A stretch of 41,472 nt of DNA from an uncultured Spartobacteria bacterium (GTDB taxonomy: Bacteria; Verrucomicrobiota; Verrucomicrobiia; Chthoniobacterales; UBA6821). The DNA lies in NCBI GenBank assembly GCA_903858595.1, contig CAIOJL010000144.1, positions 1 through 41,472 of the forward strand, written 5' to 3'. Below are positions 1 through 7,254 of the stretch, in pieces. The notes beneath the pieces were generated by a model. The model was given only the letters and a program-made list of their open reading frames with translations, was not told the DNA's origin and searched no databases. Position 1 is the first letter of the stretch. Every line of letters starts with the position of its first letter. A program made the position numbers and the translations under genes.

Positions 1-2
1 CT

Positions 3-75
3 GGGAGGCCGATTCGATTTCGTAAGGATCCGAAGAAGGTGAGGAGATTTGTCGAAGCCTGCCGGGCTCTCTAAG
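3..75 (+). CDS. C-terminal end of an unidentified protein (partial)
   Basis: One frame is open from the left edge to a TAA at 73-75 and encodes about 23 residues: GRPIRFRKDPKK, then VRRFVEACRAL. The composition is basic and looks like a real C-terminus. A strong plus-strand terminator at 139-172 supports a plus-strand transcript ending here. The fragment is too short to assign to a family. It could still be a chance open frame, since the other two plus frames also stay open for 7 to 13 codons from the edge. Confidence 0.25.
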
Positions 76-138
76 GCATCATCTGTTAAATCTGACGTTT
101 TCTGGTGAAATCACCGAGGCTGTAGGAAAACGAAGGGA

Positions 139-172
139 CTCCCGCAGAGGCGCGGAGGTGCGGAGTTTTTTT
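139..172 (+). terminator. Intrinsic terminator with seven T
   Basis: The arms CTCCCGCA (139-146) and TGCGGAG (159-165) form a seven-pair stem with one bulged C and a 12-base loop. Seven T follow directly at 166-172. This is the clearest intrinsic terminator in the window. It probably ends the transcript of the partial gene at the left edge. The hairpin lies inside a GC-rich CGCAGAGG-type repeat, so repeat and terminator may be one element. Confidence 0.6.
141..165 (+). repeat. CGCAGAG-type short repeat, copy 1
   Basis: The stretch reads as runs of CGCAGAGG, CGCGGAGG and TGCGGAG. A related unit lies in the opposite direction at 311-335, and a third at 41004-41029 in the same direction as this one. 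No open frame explains it. It overlaps the terminator hairpin at 139-172. Confidence 0.45.
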
Positions 173-310
173 AGTCTGCCTGCAACGGATGTGCAGAAAC
201 ACAGACTCCTAAGAACAAGCAATCAGGCAGAGAGGATTTAAGACATGAGTGCCGCCGTGAAACATTATTGAGCATGGCGTCAGTGCTCACTCGTCCGCGT
301 GTATTTTTCT

Positions 311-335
311 TTACCCTCTGCGTCTCTGCGCGATA
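311..335 (-). repeat. CGCAGAG-type short repeat, copy 2
   Basis: On the minus strand this reads TATCGCGCAGAG followed by ACGCAGAGGGTAA. It is inverted relative to copy 1 at 141-165. It resembles 41004-41029, which shares TCGCGCAGAG and GCAGAGG with a longer spacer. Confidence 0.5.
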
Positions 336-379
336 ATTCTCACTTTCTGCAAAGCGGCAGAATAAAGAGAAGTTGTACT

Positions 380-395
380 AAGCTGCCGGCAGCTT
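380..395 (-). terminator. Palindrome downstream of the Q/R-rich gene, possible terminator
   Basis: AAGCTGCCGGCAGCTT is a perfect 16-base palindrome starting 7 bases after the stop codon of the minus-strand gene that ends at 403. It can fold as a six-pair stem with a CCGG loop. Only a broken T-rich stretch follows on the minus strand, so intrinsic termination is likely but not certain. A second hairpin lies further on at 345-362. Confidence 0.4.
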
Positions 396-402
396 TCCTT
401 CC

Positions 403-1011
403 CTATTTTCCACCGCGGCGGCGGTTGGGTCGGGGTCGCTTAGCCGCAGTTGATTCACTCTCAGGCTTGGCTGAACTAGCTGAACTAGCCGGTTCATCAG
501 ACTGCTCGTGCCGGGGGTCGGTTTCCGAGTCTCCCCGATCTTCTCGATAAGAAGGGGCAGAGGACGGAGCGGTTCCATCATGCTCCTCGAAATCGCCCTG
601 ATGACGATCGTCTCGGTGACGATCCTCCGTACGATCTGTCTGATCGTGATCCTGGTGAGGCTGATTGGGCTGACGGTTCTCCTGCTGGCGTCCCCGCTGC
701 TGGCGGTCGTCGCGTCGGCCTCCCCCCCCACTCCCTCCACCCTGTTGCTGATTCTGCTGGCGCTGTCCCTGCTGTTGGGGCTGAGGGTTGCGCTCCTGCT
801 GGGCCCGCTTTTGCAGTGCTGAGGTAAGCTCCTTCAGCGATGCGACAAGATGGACGCCAAGGTCACCCTCGGGTTCGTGTGCCTTCTCGATAGACTCAGC
901 CACTCCCTCGACGGCGCCCGTGAGGCTCTCGAGGGCCGATTGGATGGATTTGAGGCTGAGAGCAATGCTCTTGAGGAATTCTGTGTTGGGGTCTGTTTCT
1001 GGAGTGCTCAT
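403..1011 (-). CDS. Q/R-rich low-complexity protein of unknown function
   Basis: The protein has 202 residues. The first 70 or so form a plausible amphipathic helical region (LKSIQSALESLTGAVEGV). The rest is disordered and very rich in Q, R, D, G, S and P, with QQQ and GGGSGGGG runs, and it ends in a basic tail, KRPRPNRRRGGK. I chose the ATG at 1011 because it overlaps the TGA of the upstream DUF1365 gene (TGATG), which suggests translational coupling. I recognise no family. A basic disordered tail would suit nucleic-acid or polyanion binding, but this is only inference. It is the last gene of the parB/desaturase/amine oxidase/DUF1365 run. Confidence 0.6.
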   Translation of the reverse strand: MSTPETDPNTEFLKSIALSLKSIQSALESLTGAVEGVAESIEKAHEPEGDLGVHLVASLKELTSALQKRAQQERNPQPQQQGQRQQNQQQGGGSGGGGRRDDRQQRGRQQENRQPNQPHQDHDQTDRTEDRHRDDRHQGDFEEHDGTAPSSAPSYREDRGDSETDPRHEQSDEPASSASSAKPESESTAAKRPRPNRRRGGK

Positions 1012-1877
1012 CAATTTGAATGGAGATCAGTGGAATTTTTGGAATCTGTATCCGGATCAGAGTGGGCGCAGGAAGAGGGATGGTTGGCGAGAGATTTATG
1101 GGGCCTGTGGACTCCGCGTTGCAGTTCAGGAAGTTCTTCCTTGCGGCGAACCGTGAGGCCTTTCAGCCAGAGAAGAAGAGCCTGCCAGTGAATGCCAAAA
1201 ATGACCTGGAGTGTCAGGAACGGGTATTTGAGCGAAAAGAGCAGGAGATTCCGATCGGTGAGGGGGACTCTGACCCCGGTGAGAACACTCATCAGCTCTC
1301 GCTCCTCGCCGCGGTAGTCATCGATGAAGACCTGAAGGCGCTCGCCCGGGAGCTGAAAACGGAACTCAAACTCCAGATCGAGGTCTGAAAAGGGGGAGAC
1401 ATAGAAGTGCTTCACCACGCGACTCAAGAAGGTCCCGTCTGCCTGGAGAGGAACCAAATACGGTTTCCATTCCCCGAAGGTATTCCCAACCTCGACCACC
1501 GAGGTAAGAGGGGCACCTGCTGTGTCGAAGCAGTAGTAGATCGAGACCGGATTAAAAATATAACCAGCGATCCTGGGTAGTGTGAGGAGCTGGATCTTTC
1601 CGACGGGCGCTGAGATTCCCTGCGCGGCGAGGTAAACGATGATGTTTTCCCGCGCTGAGACTGGATGAGCCACGTGACTGATGTGATCGCTCTCCCGGAA
1701 GCTGTAGAGGCCGAGCCGGTTGACCTTCAGCAGGAAGAGTGAGCGGTCGATAGTCTCCAGTTCGTCGAGGTCGATCAGGAGGTAAAAGACGCTATAGAGG
1801 AATTCATGCTCTTTCGGTGCCAGTCGCCGATGAAAGACCGTGCACTCGTAGAGACACGAGCTAAGAGGGGAAGGCAT
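1011..1877 (-). CDS. DUF1365 family protein
   Basis: A DUF1365 protein of 288 residues, close to the usual family length. Family features are the N-terminal LYECTVFHRRLAPKEHEF, the FYLLIDLDELE strand, SFRESDH, the central GYIFNPVSIYYCF segment and VEVGNTFGEW. The frame stays open to a TTG at 1979, but family alignment favours the ATG at 1877. Neither start has a Shine-Dalgarno site. The biochemical activity of DUF1365 is not established to my knowledge. Its genes often sit beside an FAD amine oxidase and a cyclopropane-fatty-acid synthase. Here it follows the amine oxidase, and a desaturase stands in the cluster. A role in modifying membrane fatty acids is inferred from this context. Confidence 0.85.
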   Translation of the reverse strand: MPSPLSSCLYECTVFHRRLAPKEHEFLYSVFYLLIDLDELETIDRSLFLLKVNRLGLYSFRESDHISHVAHPVSARENIIVYLAAQGISAPVGKIQLLTLPRIAGYIFNPVSIYYCFDTAGAPLTSVVEVGNTFGEWKPYLVPLQADGTFLSRVVKHFYVSPFSDLDLEFEFRFQLPGERLQVFIDDYRGEERELMSVLTGVRVPLTDRNLLLFSLKYPFLTLQVIFGIHWQALLLWLKGLTVRRKEELPELQRGVHRPHKSLANHPSSCAHSDPDTDSKNSTDLHSN

Positions 1878-2029
1878 GGGGAAAATTACTATGGAACTCA
1901 GGAATTCAGGAATCTTCGACAGATTCTCAAAGAAATCGTGGAGCGATGATACAGGCGCTAGCCGATGAAAGACTTTCAAGAATAGAAGAAGTTGGGATGA
2001 CCTTTTTTCTTGAGTTCATGAGTTCCAGA

Positions 2030-3337
2030 TTAATTATTTTTTAAAAATCGGATCACTGCCTTCGCCGCGTTGAATCCCGCCATGCAGGCATCCTCATGGA
2101 AGCCGTAGCGGAAGTAGCTTCCGCAGAAGAAGAGACGTCCCGCGTGATTGAGCTTCGGAAGTTCCCGCTGAGCTCGTATGGCCTCGAGAGTGAAGACGGG
2201 ATGCTCGTAGGTCGTCTGGTAAAGAATGCTCGAAGGCGCGATCAGATCATCGCTATTCAAGGAGACGAAGTAATCCCTCTTCTGGGAGACGCCCTGCAAG
2301 GCATTCATCCAATAATGGGTGGCTGCTTTCTGATGAGAATCTGACCCCTGCTCGACACGGAAATTCCACGAGGCCCAAGCCCTGCGGCATTTTGGCATCA
2401 CCGAGGCATCGGTGTGGAGGGAGGCTTCGTTTTGCTGGTAGTGGAAGGCCGAGAGGAGGCGACGTTGATCCTCGGAGGGATGGGTCAGGAGTTGAAGGCT
2501 CTGATCGGCGTGGGAGGCCAGGATGACCGCATCGAAGCGCTCGCGGACTCCCGAAGCCGTAGTGACCCAGGCGCCACCTTCCTTTTCTTCTACGGAAATA
2601 ACGGGATCGCCGAGGCGAGGCTGGCCCAACGTCTCCAGCATTTTGTTCACATAGGTGCGGGCGCCGCTATCCACCGTGAACCAGGGATGGTGCGTAGTGA
2701 TTCCGAGGAATCCATGGTTATGAAAGAAGTGCAGCAGCGTCGAGGCCGGGAAGTCGAGGATGCGGCCTGGCTCTGTGGACCAGACGGCGGAACTCATCGG
2801 AACCAGATAAAGATCGAGGAAATCTCGGCCGAAGCCATATCTCTTGCAGAATGTGGCCAGATCCTCAGTATCGAAATCCGCTTTCTCATCCGAGGAGTCA
2901 TTCTCGGACTCATCACGCAGCCACTTTCTGCCGACACGAAAGAAGCGCATTATCTCGGCGATCAGCATGAGGAAGCGGAAGTTTCCGAGATTGCGGCGTT
3001 GAGCAAATAGCTTGTCCAGCCCCATCCCGTTGTACTCCAGGCCGCTTGCAACATGCTGAACACTGAAGGACATCTCGCTCAGCTTGATAGCGATGCCAAG
3101 TTCAGAAAAGAGACGGCAGAGATGGGGATAGGTGACCTTGTTAAAGACGATAAATCCCGTGTCGATCGGGATCGCGCACCCGTCCTCCTCAACAGTCACG
3201 GTGTTCGTATGGCCGCCAGGTCGTTTCTCCGACTCGAAGAGGGTCAGATCCGCGAGGTCGCGCAGTCCCCACGCGCAAGAGAGGCCTGAGACCCCCGTAC
3301 CAATGATGGCTACGCGCGGAAGATCTTTATTTTTCAT
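2030..3337 (-). CDS. FAD-dependent amine oxidase-like protein
   Basis: A flavoprotein of 435 residues with an N-terminal dinucleotide-binding motif (VAIIGTGVSGLSCAWGL), an acidic residue after the second strand (LFESEKRPGGHTNT), and a C-terminal FAD-binding segment (RLFFCGSYFRYGFHEDACMAG). It belongs to the COG2907-type amine oxidase/desaturase-like group commonly found with DUF1365 genes. The substrate is unknown; an acyl chain or phospholipid is likely from context. The gene overlaps the end of the upstream desaturase. An AGGAGG lies 12 bases before the ATG at 3337 but only 6 bases before an in-frame TTG at 3343, so initiation may really be at the TTG. Confidence 0.85.
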   Translation of the reverse strand: MKNKDLPRVAIIGTGVSGLSCAWGLRDLADLTLFESEKRPGGHTNTVTVEEDGCAIPIDTGFIVFNKVTYPHLCRLFSELGIAIKLSEMSFSVQHVASGLEYNGMGLDKLFAQRRNLGNFRFLMLIAEIMRFFRVGRKWLRDESENDSSDEKADFDTEDLATFCKRYGFGRDFLDLYLVPMSSAVWSTEPGRILDFPASTLLHFFHNHGFLGITTHHPWFTVDSGARTYVNKMLETLGQPRLGDPVISVEEKEGGAWVTTASGVRERFDAVILASHADQSLQLLTHPSEDQRRLLSAFHYQQNEASLHTDASVMPKCRRAWASWNFRVEQGSDSHQKAATHYWMNALQGVSQKRDYFVSLNSDDLIAPSSILYQTTYEHPVFTLEAIRAQRELPKLNHAGRLFFCGSYFRYGFHEDACMAGFNAAKAVIRFLKNN

Positions 3338-4268
3338 GAACAAGCATGTCCTCCTGCCTGTAGACACTTTCCGGAATACGCTTGAGATTGCTGATGACAC
3401 CCAGCGCTGCTAGTAGGCGCAGGGCATAGTAGGTGGGGTCGATCTCCCACCAGTAGAATCCCTGCCGTGCCGAGGACTGGTAGCGGTGGTGGTTGTTATG
3501 CCAGCCCTCGCCAAGGGTGATGATGGCGAGCAAGAAACTGTTGCGGCTGTCATCGCCGGTGTCATAGCGGGGTGTGCCCCAGACATGGGCCATGGAGTTA
3601 ATACAGCAGGTACCGTGGAAGAGCAGAACGGTGCTGATGAAGCCACCCCAGACAAGCATTTGGGGGCCGGAGGTATGGAGTTCCGGAGCCAATGACTGAA
3701 GCACAACTCCCAGACCGTAGCTAAGGAGGGCAACCAGCAGGGGGCCGATCAGATCGAAGCGATTCAGAAAAACGAGTTCCGGAAATTTCGCCAGATCCGG
3801 GATCAGGCTGTAGTCCGTGGGGAAGTTCCTGCTGCTGGTCATCCAGCCGATGTGAGCCCAGAGAAAGCCTTTCTGCTTAGGGGAATGGACATCCACCTCC
3901 TCGTCCGAGTGGGCGTGATGATGCCGGTGGACTGCGGCCCACCAGAGGGCTCCGCGTTGGACGCAAAGCAGTCCGAGCATGGCAAAAAGGAACTGAACGG
4001 GACGGGAGGCCTTGTAGGATTTATGGCAGAAGTAGCGGTGATAGATGCCGGTGACAAAGAACATCCGCACGACATAGAGCGACGCGCAGACGGCCAATGC
4101 CACGGGGCTCCAGCCAACCCAGAGGGCCCCGAGACATCCGAGATGCAGGATGATGAAGGGGAGGGCCCTGCTCCATTCCATGTGCTCGGGCATGGCGCGC
4201 GTCGCCTCGATCCCCTTGGGAAAGTAATCCGAGTCGATGAAACGGATCAATGGGCTCAGAGCGCGCAT
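3327..4268 (-). CDS. Fatty acid desaturase, acyl delta-9 type
   Basis: An integral-membrane diiron desaturase of 313 residues. The three histidine clusters of the stearoyl/acyl-CoA delta-9 class are present: HRYFCH (77-82), HRHHH (114-118) and HNNHH (257-261), plus the conserved NSMAHVWG (H228). Hydrophobic stretches lie near residues 35-75, 92-105, 172-195 and 205-222. The expected reaction is O2-dependent insertion of a cis double bond into a saturated acyl chain. It starts 15 bases after parB and overlaps the amine oxidase gene, so these genes are probably cotranscribed. The acyl carrier (CoA, ACP or phospholipid) cannot be read from the sequence. Confidence 0.92.
   Translation of the reverse strand: MRALSPLIRFIDSDYFPKGIEATRAMPEHMEWSRALPFIILHLGCLGALWVGWSPVALAVCASLYVVRMFFVTGIYHRYFCHKSYKASRPVQFLFAMLGLLCVQRGALWWAAVHRHHHAHSDEEVDVHSPKQKGFLWAHIGWMTSSRNFPTDYSLIPDLAKFPELVFLNRFDLIGPLLVALLSYGLGVVLQSLAPELHTSGPQMLVWGGFISTVLLFHGTCCINSMAHVWGTPRYDTGDDSRNSFLLAIITLGEGWHNNHHRYQSSARQGFYWWEIDPTYYALRLLAALGVISNLKRIPESVYRQEDMLVHEK
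3350..3355 (-). promoter_or_regulatory. Shine-Dalgarno site AGGAGG of the amine oxidase gene
   Basis: On the minus strand AGGAGG ends 6 bases before a TTG (3343) and 12 bases before the ATG (3337). It lies inside the last codons of the desaturase gene. It is the only full Shine-Dalgarno consensus I found at a start in this window, and its spacing favours the TTG. Confidence 0.55.
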
Positions 4269-4283
4269 GATGCTATTCTGTCA

Positions 4284-5231
4284 TCAATCAAGCGAGATGC
4301 CAAATTCGCCGATCAGGCGGTGGAGATCGTCGGAACCGAAATACTCGATCTCAATACGCCCCCTCTTGTCGGCGTGGTGGAGGCTGACCCGGGTCGCGAA
4401 GCGGTGCTGGAGCTTGTTTTCCAGATGTTTCAGTGCGGGGGGAAGTTCGGCCAATGAGCGCACTGTCTTTCCTCTACCTTTTTTCACTTTGGTGCCGGCC
4501 AGATGTGCCGCCACGAGTTGCTCGGCATCGCGCACGGAGGCATTCATCCTGATCAGCTTCTCGGCCAGTAGGCGCTGCTCCTCGGGGTTCTTGAGACCAA
4601 GTAGGACTTTGGCATGACCGACAGTCAGTCGCCCCTGAATTAGGTGTGCCTGAACTTCGGGGTCGAGTTCCATGAGACGCATCGCATTGGCGACCGCGGC
4701 CCGGCTTTTGCCGACGCGCTTGGCGATATCTTCCTGAGTCAGGCGGAATTCCTTGGAAAGTCGGCTGTAAGCGGCGGCTTCCTCGATGGGATTCAGGTCC
4801 GCCCGCTGAAGGTTCTCGATCAGCGCCAGCTCCAGGACTTCCTGATCGGAGGCTTTGCGAACAATAACCGGGGCCTCGGTCAGGCCGACTTCGAGGGAGG
4901 CGCGCATACGGCGCTCACCGGCGATGAGTTCATACTTCCCACCCGCCAGTCTAACGATCAGGGGCTGGATAATGCCACGTTCCCGAATGGAATCAATCAG
5001 GTCACGGAGCTGGTCATCTCGGAACTCTGTGCGGGGTTGGAGAGGGCTCGCAACGATCTGGTCGAGGCGGATCTGCTGGATGCGTTCGCCATACTCCTCG
5101 GAAGGGGTGGTGGCCGCAACCCGTGTGTTAATGAGTGCTCCAAGGCCTTTGCCCAAACCTTTGCCGAGACCCTTTCCCAGTCCTTTGCCAACTGGTTCTT
5201 TGGGGGCGCTTCCTGAGTCTGACGTTGCCAT
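4284..5231 (-). CDS. parB: Chromosome-partitioning protein ParB
   Basis: ParB of 315 residues. After a short N-terminus come four tandem GKGL units (residues 15-30) ending in GALI; the usual chromosomal ParB has one or two. The CTP-binding N-terminal domain contains SPLQPRTEF (62-70) and GERRMR (105-110), followed by ENLQRADLNPIEEA. The DNA-binding helix-turn-helix is at about 164-187 (LTQEDIAKRVGKSRAAVANA). A C-terminal dimerisation domain follows. I chose the ATG at 5231 because the frame upstream has no family similarity. ParB binds parS and slides as a CTP-dependent clamp in origin segregation. No parA gene is present in the window, and parB leads the desaturase operon. A parS-like sequence lies in thiE at 14865-14880. 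Confidence 0.95.
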   Translation of the reverse strand: MATSDSGSAPKEPVGKGLGKGLGKGLGKGLGALINTRVAATTPSEEYGERIQQIRLDQIVASPLQPRTEFRDDQLRDLIDSIRERGIIQPLIVRLAGGKYELIAGERRMRASLEVGLTEAPVIVRKASDQEVLELALIENLQRADLNPIEEAAAYSRLSKEFRLTQEDIAKRVGKSRAAVANAMRLMELDPEVQAHLIQGRLTVGHAKVLLGLKNPEEQRLLAEKLIRMNASVRDAEQLVAAHLAGTKVKKGRGKTVRSLAELPPALKHLENKLQHRFATRVSLHHADKRGRIEIEYFGSDDLHRLIGEFGISLD

Positions 5232-5314
5232 AAAGTGGAGCGTAGAGCAGGTAGTAAGGGATCGGGAAGAAAAAGGTGTGGCGGGTTGGCTCACAGAACG
5301 TTCAGCATCCCAGA

Positions 5315-6013
5315 ATGTTTTCCAGATTGGATCTCCTGATTCCCATGCATCCCGTGGAATCGTTCGACGGGCCGATGCAGATGGCTCTAGACGAAGTGCT
5401 TCTCCGGCAGGTGTCGGTGCCAACGCTCAGAATTTATAAGTGGAAGTCTCCTTGGGTGACTTTTGGCTACTTTCAGGAGATAAAAGAAGTTCAGCGTAGC
5501 TTTCCCAGCCAACCTGTCGTGAGGCGCTGGACGGGGGGAGGGATGGTCTCTCACTCCCATGAGGAGGAAGAGGAATTGACTTTTTCCCTTATGATTCCGG
5601 CCGGGGAAAAAATAGCGACTGAATCTCCGGCTTCTTTCTACAAGCAATTGCATGGCAAATCGGCTGGTTGGATCCGATCTCAACTCCCGCTCTCCGTGAA
5701 TCTAGCCGGAAGTGAGGACGTGAAACCAGGGTCTTCCTGCTTTCAGGCGCCGGCCAATGACGATCTCCTGATCCAGGGAAGGAAGGTGCTTGGAGGTGCA
5801 CTCCGACGCAGTGGTGGAGGTTTACTCTACCAAGGCAGTCTGAAGATATCGGATATCCCGGGCTGGGATCCTGCTCGGATCTCTCCGATGGCATGGGCGG
5901 ATGCTTTCAGTGCTTCCCTTGAACCAAAGCAACTGGATGCTCCGATCCTAAGGGAAGCCGAGGAGTTGGTCAGGACGCGCTATGGAACCACGGGATGGAA
6001 TCATCGCAAATAA
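5315..6013 (+). CDS. Lipoate-protein ligase / octanoyltransferase family protein
   Basis: A biotin/lipoate ligase-fold protein of 232 residues. It shows MALDEVLL near the N-terminus, RRWTGG (70-75), SCFQAP with C142, GRKVLGGALRR with K157, and LYQGSL. The cysteine after a serine is as in LipM octanoyltransferases, and the lysine matches the acyl-binding lysine of LplA/LipM. Between the conserved VxH and the ELT(F/Y)S strand there is an extra acidic stretch (SHEEEE). It probably transfers an octanoyl or lipoyl group to a lipoyl domain. A GTG at 5276 would add 13 residues; I preferred the ATG at 5315 since the family's first strand begins right after it. The gene is divergent from parB. Confidence 0.75.
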   Translation: MFSRLDLLIPMHPVESFDGPMQMALDEVLLRQVSVPTLRIYKWKSPWVTFGYFQEIKEVQRSFPSQPVVRRWTGGGMVSHSHEEEEELTFSLMIPAGEKIATESPASFYKQLHGKSAGWIRSQLPLSVNLAGSEDVKPGSSCFQAPANDDLLIQGRKVLGGALRRSGGGLLYQGSLKISDIPGWDPARISPMAWADAFSASLEPKQLDAPILREAEELVRTRYGTTGWNHRK

Positions 6014-6143
6014 ATCAAAGGTACTCGAAGTGAGAGGGAATCCTGAGGCAACTTCGATACTTCATGTCGGTATTGTCACACGAAAGGGATTGTTCTCAGG
6101 GGTCATGGTGACGCAGTATCTTCATTTAAACCCAACAAAAATC

Positions 6144-7226
6144 ATGAAAAACCACTCTATTCAGCTCCGGATTTTAGCTTCGGCAACCATGCTGGCCGGC
6201 GTTGCATTCGTAACATCCTGTCAAAAAGCTCCCAATCCATCTTCCTCGGAAGTTCCCAAGGAAACGGTGCCTAAACAGGCAGGGACCCTTCTGAATGGTT
6301 CTGGAGCTACTTTTCCGGCCCCTATGTATCTTCGCTGGGCTTCTGATTTTCACAAGGCCACCTCTGATATCACCGTGAACTACCAAGGCGTTGGAAGCGG
6401 TGCGGGCATCAAGCAGTTCACGGATGGAATCACGGATTTCGGCGCCAGCGACGTCGCGATGTCCGACGCCGAGATCGCCAAGGTCAACGGCAATGTCCTG
6501 ATGCTGCCTGCAACGGCAGGAACGATCGTGCTCGCCTACAACATCCCCGGAGTTCAGGGCGGCTTGAAGCTCTCCCGCAGCGACTATGTCGGCATCCTGC
6601 TCGGCACCATCAAGAGCTGGAATGATCCCGTCATTGTCAAGGATAACGATGGCATCGCGCTTCCTAATCTTCCGATCACGGTTGTAGCCCGTTCGGATGG
6701 CAGCGGAACCACCGCCGTCTTCACCGCTCACTTAGACGCCATCAGCCCCGAATTCACCAGCAAGGTCGGAAGCGGCAAGTCGGTGACCTGGCCCATCGGC
6801 GTAGCCGGCAAGGGCAACGACGGGGTGACCGCTCTGATCAAGCAGACCCCCGGAGCCATTGGTTACGTGGAGTTCGGTTATGCCGAGAACAATAAGCTGA
6901 CCATGGCAGCTCTCCAGAACAAGGCCGGCAACTTCATCGCCCCCACCATCGAGAGTGGTGCAGCGACACTGGCTTCGGTGAATCTTCCCGAGAATCTCCG
7001 CGCCTTTATCACCGATCCCGAGGGAGCCAACGACTATCCGATCGCAACCTTCACCTGGCTCCTTGTGAAGAAGACCTATACCGATGCCAACAAGGCGGCA
7101 GCGGTGAAGGCCTTCGTAACCTACGGACTCACCACCGGTCAGGCTATCGCTCCCGAACTCGGATACATCGCGCTTCCTGCAAACGTAGTGACTAAGGTTC
7201 AGACCGCGCTGGCAACTGTCAAGTAA
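6144..7226 (+). CDS. pstS: Phosphate ABC transporter substrate-binding lipoprotein PstS
   Basis: PstS of 360 residues that captures phosphate for the Pst importer. The N-terminus is a lipoprotein signal peptide with lipobox VTSC (C26). The mature protein carries the family hallmarks LNGSGATFPAPMYLRW, YQGVGSGAGIKQF, FGASDVAMSD and the phosphate-contacting RSDGSGTT. I chose the ATG at 6144 because it gives a proper signal peptide; the frame opens earlier, at 5982, without one. The upstream gap (6014-6143) is the likely promoter region of the operon, but I could not identify a convincing Pho box. Confidence 0.96.
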   Translation: MKNHSIQLRILASATMLAGVAFVTSCQKAPNPSSSEVPKETVPKQAGTLLNGSGATFPAPMYLRWASDFHKATSDITVNYQGVGSGAGIKQFTDGITDFGASDVAMSDAEIAKVNGNVLMLPATAGTIVLAYNIPGVQGGLKLSRSDYVGILLGTIKSWNDPVIVKDNDGIALPNLPITVVARSDGSGTTAVFTAHLDAISPEFTSKVGSGKSVTWPIGVAGKGNDGVTALIKQTPGAIGYVEFGYAENNKLTMAALQNKAGNFIAPTIESGAATLASVNLPENLRAFITDPEGANDYPIATFTWLLVKKTYTDANKAAAVKAFVTYGLTTGQAIAPELGYIALPANVVTKVQTALATVK

Positions 7227-7254
7227 GGCTCTCCTACCAGCGGCCATCATCCCC

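Larger units (their letters stand above)
173..402. other. Non-coding stretch with hairpins and no supported gene
   Basis: I see no convincing gene here. A nested hairpin lies at 173-207: outer arms AGTCTG (173-178) and CAGACT (202-207), inner arms CTGCA (180-184) and TGCAG (192-196). A second hairpin is at 345-362 (arms TTCTGC and GCAGAA), and a 16-base palindrome is at 380-395. An 83-codon open frame at 299-550 runs antisense into the Q/R-rich gene, and its composition gives no reason to believe it. Confidence 0.5.

Noticed and set aside
256-264. Half parS site CGTGAAACA
   Set aside because: Only one arm matches; the other eight bases do not.
6014-6143. Pho box before pstS
   Set aside because: TGTCA-like pieces occur (near 6075 and 6103) but not with the spacing of known Pho boxes.
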